Part shown: positions 1-7,426 of the stretch, in pieces | Numbering within the stretch: the stretch's first letter is position 1 | How the letters are laid out: every line of letters begins with the position of its first letter | Assembly: GCF_017874595.1 (NCBI RefSeq) | Contig: NZ_JAGILA010000006.1 | Location: forward strand, 345,748 to 409,747 | Length of the DNA stretch: 64,000 nucleotides | Reading direction: 5' to 3' | From: Sinorhizobium kostiense | GTDB taxonomy: Bacteria > Pseudomonadota > Alphaproteobacteria > Rhizobiales > Rhizobiaceae | Position numbers and translations under genes: made by a program | Notes under the pieces: generated by a model | Database searches by the model: none | What the model was told of the DNA's origin: nothing | The model's input: only the letters and a program-made list of their open reading frames with translations

Positions 1-1
1 C

Positions 2-1186
2 GGCCAGATCCTGACCATCGAACAGGGCAAGCCGCTCGCCGAGGCGACTGGCGAGATCGTCTATGGCGCGAGTTTCATCGAGTGGTTTGCCGAGGAGGCG
101 CGCCGCGTCTATGGCGACCTCGTGCCGGGCCACCAGAAGGACAAGCGGATCCTGGTGATGAAGCAGCCGATCGGCGTCGTCGCGGCGATCACGCCCTGGA
201 ACTTCCCGAATGCGATGATCACCCGCAAGGCCGGCCCCGCCTTTGCCGCCGGTTGCGCCATGGTCCTGAAGCCGGCCGCGCAGACGCCGTTTTCGGCGAT
301 TGCCATTGCCGTGCTTGCCGAGCGCGCCGGCATGCCGAAGGGGCTTTTCTCGGTGATCACCGGTTCGGCCCGCGACATCGGCGCCGAGATGACCTCGAAC
401 CCGACCGTGCGCAAGCTGACCTTTACCGGCTCGACGGAAGTGGGCGCCGAGCTCTACCGCCAGAGCGCCACGACCATCAAGAAGCTCGGACTTGAACTCG
501 GCGGCAACGCGCCGTTCATCGTCTTTGACGATGCCGATCTCGATGCGGCCGTCGAAGGCGCCCTCATTGCCAAGTTCCGCAACAACGGGCAGACCTGTGT
601 TTGCGCCAACCGCCTCTATGTGCAGGACGGCGTCTACGAGGCCTTTTCGGAGAAGCTTACGGCAGCCGTCGCCAGGCTCAAGACCGGCAACGGCATGGAA
701 GAGGGCGTTATCCTCGGACCGCTGATCGATCAGCCGGCGCTCGCGAAAGTCGAGGAACACGTCGCCGACGCGCTTTCGAAGGGCGCGCGCGTCCTTCAGG
801 GCGGCAAGCGACACGCCCTCGGCGGCACCTTTTACGAAGCGACGGTGTTGACGGATGTCAATCAGGCAATGGCGGTTGCGCGGGAGGAAACCTTCGGCCC
901 GGTCGCGCCGCTCTTCCGCTTCAAGGACGAGGCGGATGTAATCGCCCAGGCGAACGACACCGAATTCGGCCTTGCCTCCTATTTCTACGCCAAGGACCTG
1001 GCGCGGGTCTTCCGTGTGGCCGAGGCGCTCGAATACGGCATGGTCGGCGTCAACACCGGTCTCATCTCGACCGCGGAGGCACCCTTCGGCGGCGTCAAAC
1101 TCTCCGGCCTCGGCCGCGAGGGCTCGAAATATGGCATCGAAGAATTCACCGAGATCAAATATGTCTGCCTCGGCGGTATCGCCTGA
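2..1186 (+). CDS. GabD-like (succinate-semialdehyde family) aldehyde dehydrogenase, 5' end cut by the window
   Basis: NAD(P)-dependent aldehyde dehydrogenase that oxidises an aldehyde to its acid in the cytoplasm. The visible 394 residues are the C-terminal four fifths of a family usually about 480 residues long. The frame is open from base 2, so the start lies outside the window. The catalytic pair is visible: Glu in LELGGN (codon at 494) and the nucleophile in GQTCVCANR (Cys codon at 596). The Cys-x-Cys arrangement and the ITPWNFP cofactor motif are typical of succinate-semialdehyde dehydrogenases. It lies just upstream of an aldolase in a sugar-acid cluster, so its real substrate may be the aldehyde released by that aldolase (for example lactaldehyde). 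That role is inference; the family call is firm. Confidence 0.9.
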   Translation, partial: GQILTIEQGKPLAEATGEIVYGASFIEWFAEEARRVYGDLVPGHQKDKRILVMKQPIGVVAAITPWNFPNAMITRKAGPAFAAGCAMVLKPAAQTPFSAIAIAVLAERAGMPKGLFSVITGSARDIGAEMTSNPTVRKLTFTGSTEVGAELYRQSATTIKKLGLELGGNAPFIVFDDADLDAAVEGALIAKFRNNGQTCVCANRLYVQDGVYEAFSEKLTAAVARLKTGNGMEEGVILGPLIDQPALAKVEEHVADALSKGARVLQGGKRHALGGTFYEATVLTDVNQAMAVAREETFGPVAPLFRFKDEADVIAQANDTEFGLASYFYAKDLARVFRVAEALEYGMVGVNTGLISTAEAPFGGVKLSGLGREGSKYGIEEFTEIKYVCLGGIA

Positions 1187-1193
1187 TGTCCTG

Positions 1194-1223
1194 AACCGGC
1201 CGGAAAGCTCTGGCCGGTTTTTT
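1194..1223 (+). terminator. Rho-independent terminator of the aldehyde dehydrogenase gene
   Basis: AACCGGCC (1194-1201) pairs with GGCCGGTT (1212-1219) across a ten-base loop. A run of six T follows (1218-1223). It begins eight bases after the TGA stop, so transcription from the left probably ends here and the aldolase gene has its own promoter or relies on read-through. Confidence 0.8.
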
Positions 1224-1265
1224 CTTTTGCCGGTAAGAGATTAGCCAAACGGTTGCGGTGTGGAA

Positions 1266-1368
1266 TGCCCCTCATGCGGCCTGCCGGCCACCTTCTCCCT
1301 CCTCGCGGTGAGAAGTGTCGGTCCACCTCCGCAGCGGCTGCGGAGGACGGGCAGGCGGATGAGGGGCA
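1266..1368. repeat. RIME-type palindromic intergenic element
   Basis: A 103-bp imperfect palindrome. The ends TGCCCCTCAT (1266-1275) and ATGAGGGGCA (1359-1368) are exact inverted copies. The left arm carries the CCTGCCGGCC block, and an internal stem CCTCCGCAGC (1326-1335) pairs with GCTGCGGAGG (1337-1346). Length, termini and wording match the Rhizobium-specific intergenic mosaic elements (RIME1) known from Sinorhizobium. Fragments of the same motif occur near 4906 and 56391. It occupies the gap between the aldehyde dehydrogenase and the aldolase. Confidence 0.75.
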
Positions 1369-1418
1369 ACCGGCTTCCGCAATCTTGCCTGGAATGGATC
1401 GTCAAAGGAGAGTGGTCA

Positions 1419-2219
1419 ATGCCGGCCCCCAAGAACCCCTTCAAAGCGGCGCTCCGCGAAAATCGTTTCCAGCTTGGACTGTGGGTGGCGCTTGCCAGCC
1501 CCTATGCCGCTGAAGTCGTGGCTGTCAGCGGTTATGACTGGCTGCTGATCGACGGCGAGCATGCGCCGAACGACCTGCCGCTGCTCGCGGCGCAGTACGG
1601 TGCGATTGCGGGGCGCGGCAGTCATCCGATCGTCCGCCTCCCCGTCGGCGATACCGCGCTCATCAAGCAGGTGCTCGACACCGGGGTCCAGACGCTGCTC
1701 ATCCCGATGGTCGACAGCGTCGAGCAGGCGCGACAGCTCGTGCGAGCCGTGCGCTACCCGCCGCTGGGCGTCCGTGGCGTCGGTGCGGCGCTCGGGCGGG
1801 CCACGAATTTCGGCCGGATCGCCGATTATCTGGGGAATGCAAACGAGGAGGTCTGCCTGCTGCTGCAGATCGAAAGCCGGGCGGGCCTGAAGGCCATCGA
1901 CGAGATCGCGGCGCTCGACGGCGTCGACGGGCTGTTCGTCGGACCGGCGGATCTCGCCGCCGATATGGGGCACCTCGGCAATCCCGGCCACCCGGAGGTC
2001 CGCGCCGCGATCGTCGATGCCTTTGCCCGGATCAAGAGCGCCGGCAAGGCGCGGGGGATCCTGACGCTCGATCTTGCTCAGGCTCATGACTACCGCGCGC
2101 TCGGCGCCGACTTCATGGCGATCGGCACCGATGTCACCCTTCTCGTCAGCGCGACCGAACGGCTGCGCCGGGAATTCGTCGGAGAGACGGAGCCGGCGCG
2201 AAGCGAATCCGGCTACTGA
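1419..2219 (+). CDS. HpcH/HpaI family aldolase (2-keto-3-deoxy sugar-acid aldolase type)
   Basis: Class II, divalent-metal-dependent aldolase, 266 residues, of the family that includes HpcH/HpaI and YfaU. These enzymes split 2-keto-3-deoxy acids into pyruvate and an aldehyde. Visible family motifs are LLIDGEHAPND near residue 40, the pyruvate-binding IVRLPVGD, the LIPMVDSVEQA stretch, LLQIESRAG (metal-ligand Glu) and GLFVGPADLAADMG (metal-ligand Asp). The frame opens at 1260, but ATG 1419 has AAAGGAG eight bases upstream and begins at the usual family N-terminus. It runs toward the GntR-type regulator, whose stop codon abuts its own. In this cluster it would supply the cleavage step, and lactaldehyde is a plausible product. 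The exact substrate is unknown. Confidence 0.88.
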   Translation: MPAPKNPFKAALRENRFQLGLWVALASPYAAEVVAVSGYDWLLIDGEHAPNDLPLLAAQYGAIAGRGSHPIVRLPVGDTALIKQVLDTGVQTLLIPMVDSVEQARQLVRAVRYPPLGVRGVGAALGRATNFGRIADYLGNANEEVCLLLQIESRAGLKAIDEIAALDGVDGLFVGPADLAADMGHLGNPGHPEVRAAIVDAFARIKSAGKARGILTLDLAQAHDYRALGADFMAIGTDVTLLVSATERLRREFVGETEPARSESGY

Positions 2220-3098
2220 TTACGGGATGGACTGTAAGAGCGTCTCGCGCGCAGACTGCAGGTGCCGGCGGCAGGCCTGCTCAACCTGATTGGGATCTCG
2301 CGACTGGAGCGCGGCGATATAGTCGAGATGTTCTTCCAGTGCGCGGGCATTGCGTTGGCGCGCATTCGCCTTGTTCCACTGATAATGATAGTGGAAGACG
2401 ATCGCGATCACGTCGTAGAAATCGACGATAAAGCGGTTGCTCGAGGATTTGTGAACCAGCAGGTGAAAGCGCTCGTCGAGCTCGGAAAACTCCGTGTAGC
2501 GGTTGTCGACATCCGCGAGCATGTCCCGGTGGACCGCCTCGATTTGCTTCAGCTCCTCCCAGGCGGGATCGTCTTCGGGAAGCGTGACGAAACGCGCGGC
2601 GGAGCGAAGCTCGAACATCTCCCTGACTTCCGTCAGTTCAAGCGCGAAGTCGCGGGTAAAGCCTTTGAGCACCCAATGGCTGTTCGGCCGCTTCTCGATA
2701 AGCCCGAAGCGGCTGAAGCGGATCAGGAATTCGCGCACGCTGGTGGTGCCGGTGCCGATCTCGCGCGCCAGTTCAAGCTCGTTGATCTGCATGCCGGGCT
2801 CGGCACCGCCCGCGAGAATCCTGCGCATGAAGGTGCGCTCGATCCGTTCGGCGAGGGAATCGGTCTCCTCCGTCGGGAAGTAGTCGGACGGTTCCGGGCG
2901 TCTGAGCACGGTCTTGCGTCGTTTGTCCCAGTTGATGAGATCGAGTTCCTCGCATCGCGCAAGGATCGCTCGAACCGTGGTGCGGCTCACGCCGAGTGAT
3001 TGGCCGAGCTCCGGTTCCGACGGCAGCGCCGAGTTTTCCGCCAGCAATGTCAGGCAGCGGTTGAAGGCATCCTTGAAGACGGTGTTCTGTTTCGCCAT
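2220..3098 (-). CDS. GntR-family transcriptional regulator with FCD domain
   Basis: DNA-binding regulator of 292 residues. The N-terminal winged helix (about residues 5-65) has the GntR signature LPSEPELGQSLGVSRTTVR. The C-terminal helical FCD effector domain (about 90-290) carries LTEVREMFELRSAAR, and its metal/ligand site includes the His residues of FHLLVH. FCD regulators typically bind sugar acids or other carboxylates. It is transcribed divergently from the UxaA-type dehydratase, with the shared control region at 3099-3384, so it is the obvious local repressor or activator of the sugar cluster. A motif shared by the dehydratase and binding-protein promoters (3322-3340 and 6147-6163) is its candidate operator. 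Confidence 0.9.
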   Translation of the reverse strand: MAKQNTVFKDAFNRCLTLLAENSALPSEPELGQSLGVSRTTVRAILARCEELDLINWDKRRKTVLRRPEPSDYFPTEETDSLAERIERTFMRRILAGGAEPGMQINELELAREIGTGTTSVREFLIRFSRFGLIEKRPNSHWVLKGFTRDFALELTEVREMFELRSAARFVTLPEDDPAWEELKQIEAVHRDMLADVDNRYTEFSELDERFHLLVHKSSSNRFIVDFYDVIAIVFHYHYQWNKANARQRNARALEEHLDYIAALQSRDPNQVEQACRRHLQSARETLLQSIP

Positions 3099-3175
3099 GC
3101 GCGGTTTTCGGCCCGTTGATGTTGATCGGAGTACCGACGTTCCGGGAGCTGACGCAAGTCGGCAACGGGTTCGGT

Positions 3176-3240
3176 CTACAGCGCCCGCGTCTTATCAGAC
3201 GCGCAAAGTTCGCTGTAGCACTTTGATTTGCTGCATGTCT
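3176..3240. repeat. Sinorhizobium-type palindromic intergenic repeat, copy A
   Basis: CTACAGCG (3176-3183) is inverted at 3211-3218 as CGCTGTAG, and GCGTCT-TATC-AGACGC forms an inner stem. Bases 3201-3234 are an exact 34-bp reverse-complement match to 7290-7323. The element is of a kind seen many times between genes in Sinorhizobium chromosomes and lies inside the regulator/dehydratase control region. Confidence 0.7.
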
Positions 3241-3307
3241 TCTCCTCCGGGTCTGCCGCGAGCCAAGTCCACTGGCAGCACTGTTGCGATGCAAGACATA
3301 ATAACCA

Positions 3308-3340
3308 TTGACGCAAATCTGTCTATTGTGGATAAAAGAC
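3308..3340 (+). promoter_or_regulatory. Candidate promoter and GntR/FCD operator of the dehydratase gene
   Basis: TTGACG (3308-3313), a 17-base spacer and GATAAA (3331-3336) form a plausible promoter. TTGT (3326-3329) and ACAA (3339-3342) are inverted around GGATAAAAG, and TGGATAAAAGAC (3329-3340) recurs at 6152-6163 before the binding-protein gene. The putative operator overlaps the -10, as expected for repression. The link to the adjacent regulator is inferred from position and recurrence. Confidence 0.45.
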
Positions 3341-3384
3341 AAAACACATGCGGCTGCATTGCCGTCGAACCGGAGGCCCAGAGT

Positions 3385-4890
3385 TTGTCCGCACCGTCCT
3401 CGATCCTTCTCTCGCCGGAAGACAACGTCGCCGTCGCCACAGTGGCGATCGAGCCGGGCGAGAACCTGCCGGCCGGTTCCACGGCCAAGGACCGGATCGA
3501 CGCCGGACATAAGATTGCGGTGAGAGCGATCGCTGCAGGCGAACCGGTGATCAAATACGCCCAGGCGATCGGTCGTGCAACGCGCGATGTCGCCGCCGGC
3601 GAGCATGTGCATTCGCACAATCTGGCTTTCGATCAGGACCGCCTGGCGATCGGCGCTCCTGTCCCGCCGGAGACAGCAAGCGAGGCTGACAAGGCGCGCA
3701 CGTTTCTCGGCTATCGCCGGGCCGACGGTCGCGCGGCGACGCGCAACTATATCGGCATCATCGCCAGCGTGAACTGTTCCACCACGGTCTGTCGCGCCAT
3801 TGCCGACGAGGCCAACCGTCGCCTCCTGCCGAAGTTTGAAGGGATCGACGGCTTCGTGCCGATCGTTCACGACCAGGGCTGCGGCATGTCCTCGACCGGC
3901 GACGGCATGAAGAACCTGCACCGAACGCTCGCCGGCTACGCCCGTCACGCCAATTTCGGCGGCGTGCTGATGATCGGGCTTGGCTGCGAGGTCAACCAGT
4001 TGACGCTTTACGGCCAGAGCGGTGCCGGCGCGCAAAAGCGGCATTTCAACATCCAGGAAGCCGGTGGATCGCGCCGTTCCGTGGAGCGCGCGCTTGGCGT
4101 GCTGCAGGAGATCGCTGAGGAAGTGGCGCCGGCGCGGCGCGTGCCGATTCCGGTCAGCGAAATCATCGTCGGGCTGCAATGCGGCGGCTCGGACGGTCTC
4201 TCCGGCGTCACCGCGAATCCGGCGCTTGGCGCGGCTGTCGACATTCTTGCCGGAGCCGGCGGCACGGCAATCCTGTCGGAGACCTCGGAAATCTACGGCG
4301 CCGAGCATCTGCTTCGCAGCCGCGCCGTCAATGAGACAGTCGCAGCCAAGCTGGACGACCTGATTTCCTGGTGGGAGAACTATGTGGCGATGCATGGCGC
4401 CTCGCTCGACAATAATCCTTCGCCGGGTAACAAACGCGGCGGTCTGACGACAATTCTCGAAAAATCGCTGGGGGCGGTGGCCAAGGGCGGTCGTTCGCCG
4501 CTCACCGCCGTTTATAACTACGCCGAACGTGTGAGCGAACGCGGACTCGTTTTCATGGATACGCCCGGCTACGATCCGGTCTCGGCGACCGGCCAGGTTG
4601 CGGGTGGCGCCAATGTCATCGCCTTCACCACCGGGCGCGGCAGTTGCTTCGGCTGTCGCCCCGCGCCTTCGATCAAGCTCACCAGCAACACGGCGCTGTT
4701 CCAGGCGATGGAGGAGGACATGGACATCGATTGCGGCGTGATCGCGTCCGGCGAAGCGACGATCGCCGGCCTCGGCCGCCAGATCTTCGACCTGATCGTC
4801 GACACGGCTTCGGGCCGAAAGACAAAGAGCGAGCTTTTCGGCTACGGCGACAACGAATTCGTGCCCTGGCATCTCGGGGCGACGCTTTAG
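3385..4890 (+). CDS. UxaA-family sugar-acid dehydratase (altronate dehydratase-like)
   Basis: Predicted to dehydrate a sugar acid to a 2-keto-3-deoxy acid. An N-terminal SAF domain (about residues 10-85) is followed by the UxaA catalytic domain, with ADGRAATRNY, DQGCGMS, GLGCEVNQ, QCGGSDGLSGVTANP and GSCFGCRPAPS. The conserved Cys residues fit the metal or Fe-S site of this family. TTG 3385 is preferred (501 residues) because GGAGG lies seven bases upstream. The in-frame ATG 3289 has no ribosome-binding site and would put the promoter/operator inside the gene. UxaA acts on D-altronate, but paralogues in oxidative sugar clusters act on acids such as L-fuconate or D-arabinonate. The neighbouring dehydrogenase and lactonase favour the latter type. 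Substrate unproven. Confidence 0.85.
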   Translation: MSAPSSILLSPEDNVAVATVAIEPGENLPAGSTAKDRIDAGHKIAVRAIAAGEPVIKYAQAIGRATRDVAAGEHVHSHNLAFDQDRLAIGAPVPPETASEADKARTFLGYRRADGRAATRNYIGIIASVNCSTTVCRAIADEANRRLLPKFEGIDGFVPIVHDQGCGMSSTGDGMKNLHRTLAGYARHANFGGVLMIGLGCEVNQLTLYGQSGAGAQKRHFNIQEAGGSRRSVERALGVLQEIAEEVAPARRVPIPVSEIIVGLQCGGSDGLSGVTANPALGAAVDILAGAGGTAILSETSEIYGAEHLLRSRAVNETVAAKLDDLISWWENYVAMHGASLDNNPSPGNKRGGLTTILEKSLGAVAKGGRSPLTAVYNYAERVSERGLVFMDTPGYDPVSATGQVAGGANVIAFTTGRGSCFGCRPAPSIKLTSNTALFQAMEEDMDIDCGVIASGEATIAGLGRQIFDLIVDTASGRKTKSELFGYGDNEFVPWHLGATL

Positions 4891-4905
4891 GGAAGGGACT
4901 TAATT

Positions 4906-4958
4906 GCCTCATCCGGCCTGCCGGCCGCCTCGCCTGCGGGAGAGGGCTGGGGTGAGGG
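4906..4958. repeat. Partial RIME-type element
   Basis: TTGCCTCATCCGGCCTGCCG with a decayed partner GGGTGAGGGACG about 30 bases on. It resembles the left arm of the full element at 1266-1368 but lacks a clean right arm. It fills the gap before the aldo/keto reductase ribosome-binding site. Confidence 0.5.
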
Positions 4959-5024
4959 ACGATCCCACGGCAAGCGGAGGCGTTTGACGAACCACCGCAA
5001 TCCTTGGGAGGGAGGAGACAAGGA

Positions 5025-6044
5025 ATGCAGACGAGGAAAATCGGCCGCACCGATCTGGCGGTGACCGAACTGAGCTTCGGCGCCGCGGGGCTGGGCGGCC
5101 TCTACCGCGAGTGCACGCGCGAGGCGGCGATGGCGACGCTCGATGCCGCCTGGGATGCGGGCATCCGCTATTTCGACACCGCGCCCTATTACGGACTCGG
5201 GCTCGCCGAACGGCGGATCGGCGACTTCCTGCGCGACAAACCGCGCGAGAGCTTCGTGCTCTCGACCAAGGTCGGCCGGCTGCTGCATCCGGTGCCGGAA
5301 GACAAGGTTCCCGACTATTCCTATGTCAAGCCGCTCAACTTCGACGTCAGCTACGACTACGGCTATGACGCGATCATGCGGTCGGTGGAGATGAGCTACG
5401 CCCGGCTCGGGCTCAACCGTCTCGACATCCTCTATGTCCATGACATTGGCGTCTACACCCATGGTGCGAAGAAAAACGCCGTTTACCTTCGGCAGCTCCT
5501 CGATTCCGGCCTCAAGGCGTTGGAGGAGCTGAAATCGACCGGTGTCATTTCAGCCTATGGACTCGGCGTCAACGAGGTACCGGTTTGCCTCGAGATCCTG
5601 CGCCAGGCGGAGCTGGATTGCATCCTGCTCGCCGGTCGCTACAGCTTGCTCGACCGCTCGGCGGCCGCCGAGTTGCTGCCGCTTTGCGAGAAGAAGAAAA
5701 CCTCGCTCGTGATCGGCGGCGTCTTCAATTCCGGCATTCTTGCGACCGGTCCCGTCGAGGGCGCGCATTTCGACTACATGCCGGCGACGGAAGAGGTCAG
5801 GGCGAAGGTCGCAGCAATGGAGGCGATCGCCGGCGAGCGTGGCATGCCGCTTGCCGCGGCGGCGCTTCAGTTCCCGCTCGCCAATCCGCTCGTCGCCTCG
5901 GTGCTGATAGGCACCGCCAGGCCCTCGAGCCTCGAGCGCAACGTGGAGCTCACCCGTTGGAAGCTCAAACCCGAGGATTTCACCGCCTTCGAGCCCTACA
6001 CGCTCGTTGCCCCCGAGCTCGGCGAGGAGGCAGTGAGAGCCTGA
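5025..6044 (+). CDS. Aldo/keto reductase (L-fucose / D-threo-aldose 1-dehydrogenase type)
   Basis: NAD(P)-linked oxidoreductase of 339 residues with a TIM-barrel fold. It is predicted to oxidise an aldose at C1 to its lactone, the first step of a non-phosphorylative sugar pathway. Visible features are the N-terminal LSFGAAGLGGLY, the catalytic Asp and Tyr in YFDTAPYYGLGLAE, the Lys of VLSTKVGR, the family-specific LDILYVHDIG, and a C-terminal cofactor site near VLIGTARPSSLERN. ATG 5025 follows GGAGGGAGGAG at 5007-5017. It sits 134 bases after the dehydratase in the same direction, probably co-transcribed. The close match to fucose/galactose 1-dehydrogenases is my main reason for an L-fucose-like substrate; L-galactose or D-arabinose are alternatives. 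Confidence 0.88.
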   Translation: MQTRKIGRTDLAVTELSFGAAGLGGLYRECTREAAMATLDAAWDAGIRYFDTAPYYGLGLAERRIGDFLRDKPRESFVLSTKVGRLLHPVPEDKVPDYSYVKPLNFDVSYDYGYDAIMRSVEMSYARLGLNRLDILYVHDIGVYTHGAKKNAVYLRQLLDSGLKALEELKSTGVISAYGLGVNEVPVCLEILRQAELDCILLAGRYSLLDRSAAAELLPLCEKKKTSLVIGGVFNSGILATGPVEGAHFDYMPATEEVRAKVAAMEAIAGERGMPLAAAALQFPLANPLVASVLIGTARPSSLERNVELTRWKLKPEDFTAFEPYTLVAPELGEEAVRA

Positions 6045-6146
6045 TGCGCTAGCTCCGGCCCGGCCGCGATGAGCACGAAACGGCCGAAAAACTATGCGCT
6101 TATCACTTGCCAAGCAAAGCTTTCTGCATTAGCGTGCAGAAATGTT

Positions 6147-6163
6147 TTTTATGGATAAAAGAC
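6147..6163 (+). promoter_or_regulatory. Candidate operator before the sugar-binding protein gene
   Basis: TTTTATGGATAAAA (6147-6160) is a perfect inverted repeat with six-base arms, and TGGATAAAAGAC (6152-6163) repeats exactly the motif at 3329-3340. It lies about 65 bases upstream of the start codon, which suits control of the transporter by the same GntR/FCD regulator. Confidence 0.45.
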
Positions 6164-6228
6164 GGTCCGCGAGCACCTGGCGGAACGTGGATAACTGGAA
6201 CGAAGGTGTGATTTGAGAGGAGAACCTG

Positions 6229-7218
6229 ATGAACATCGCTAAACGCATTCTTTCCCGTCGTGCCTTCAACGCCCTCGCCGGCGCTGCCTTTCTGGCCGCT
6301 ATGGCGCCGGCGCCCTCGTTCGCCCAGGACGTCACCATCCCGATCATCGTGAAGGACACCACCTCCTTCTACTGGCAAATCGTGCTTGCGGGTGCCCGCC
6401 AGGCCGGTAAGGATCTTGGCGTCAACGTACCGGAACTCGGCGCGCAGTCGGAATCGGACATCAACGGCCAGATCAGTATCCTCGAGAACGCCGTTGCCGG
6501 CGCTCCGGCAGCCGTGGTCATCGCACCGACCGAATTCAAGGCGCTCGGCAAGCCGATCGACGAGGCCGCCAAGTCCGTTCCAGTCATTGGGATCGACTCG
6601 GCTGCCGACTCCAAGGCGTTCACCTCGTTCCTGACGACCGATAACGTCCAGGGCGGGCGCATTGCCGCCGATGGGCTTGCCGCCGCGATCAAGGAAGCGA
6701 CCGGCAAGGAAGAGGGCGAAGTCGCCATCATCACCAGTCTGCCCGGCGTCGGGTCGCTCGATCAGCGCCGCGAAGGCTTTCTGGATCAGCTGAAGACGAA
6801 ATATCCGGGCCTGAAGGTTGTCGCCGACAAATTTGCCGACGGCCAGGCGACGACCGGTCTCAACATCATGACCGACCTGATCACCGCCAATCCCAATCTC
6901 GTCGGGGTCTTTGCCTCCAACCTGATCATGGCGCAGGGCGCCGGGCAGGCAATCGCCGAGAACAAGCTTGGCGACAAGATCAAGGTCATCGGCTTCGACA
7001 GCGACGAAAAGACGGTGAGCTTCCTCAAGGAAGGTGTGCTCGCCGGCCTCGTCGTGCAAGACCCCTATCGCATGGGTTATGACGGGGTGAAGACGGCGCT
7101 CGCCGTATCGAAGGGCGAGAAGGTCGAGGCGAATGTCGATACCGGCGCCAACCTCGTCACCAAGGCCAACATGGCTGATCCGAAGATCGACGCACTCCTG
7201 AACCCCAAGGTGAACTGA
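6229..7218 (+). CDS. Ribose-type sugar ABC transporter substrate-binding protein
   Basis: Periplasmic binding protein of 329 residues (RbsB-like, type 1 fold) that delivers sugar to the importer encoded downstream. The N-terminal 33 residues are a signal peptide: an Arg/Lys-rich start, the hydrophobic stretch around ALAGAAFLAAMAPAP, and a probable cut after SFAQ. The mature part begins with the IPIIVKDTTSFYWQ strand typical of the family and carries GIDSAADSKAF and VIGFDSDEKTV. ATG 6229 follows GAGAGGAG. A 208-base gap with a strong hairpin separates it from the ATPase gene, which may let this gene be expressed at a higher level. The sugar specificity cannot be read from the sequence. Confidence 0.92.
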   Translation: MNIAKRILSRRAFNALAGAAFLAAMAPAPSFAQDVTIPIIVKDTTSFYWQIVLAGARQAGKDLGVNVPELGAQSESDINGQISILENAVAGAPAAVVIAPTEFKALGKPIDEAAKSVPVIGIDSAADSKAFTSFLTTDNVQGGRIAADGLAAAIKEATGKEEGEVAIITSLPGVGSLDQRREGFLDQLKTKYPGLKVVADKFADGQATTGLNIMTDLITANPNLVGVFASNLIMAQGAGQAIAENKLGDKIKVIGFDSDEKTVSFLKEGVLAGLVVQDPYRMGYDGVKTALAVSKGEKVEANVDTGANLVTKANMADPKIDALLNPKVN

Positions 7219-7256
7219 TCCGCCAGGATTTGAGTCGCGGCGCCTACTGCATCTCC

Positions 7257-7345
7257 CCTTAAATCGACCTCGATTTAAGGAAAAGGTAGGCAGCAAATCA
7301 AAGTGCTACAGCGAACTTTGCGCCTCTTACAAGACGCGCGGCGCT
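7257..7345. repeat. Sinorhizobium-type palindromic intergenic repeat, copy B, with 10-bp hairpin
   Basis: CCTTAAATCG (7257-7266) pairs with CGATTTAAGG (7271-7280) over a four-base loop. The following 34 bases (7290-7323) are the exact inverted copy of 3201-3234. The hairpin has no U-run, so it is more likely an mRNA-stabilising or processing structure between the binding-protein and ATPase genes than a terminator. Confidence 0.7.
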
Positions 7346-7426
7346 GGAGGCGCCGCGACAGGGTTGGGCGCGGCGGCCGGTGGCGAGGAGCCGGCTGTCG
7401 CGACCCCGCAAAGCGAGGAGGGGAAC

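Noticed and set aside
3176..7345. Composite transposon bounded by the inverted 34-bp repeats
   Set aside because: No transposase or target-site duplication; the repeats look like common intergenic palindromes. Inversion remains possible and is listed as a finding.
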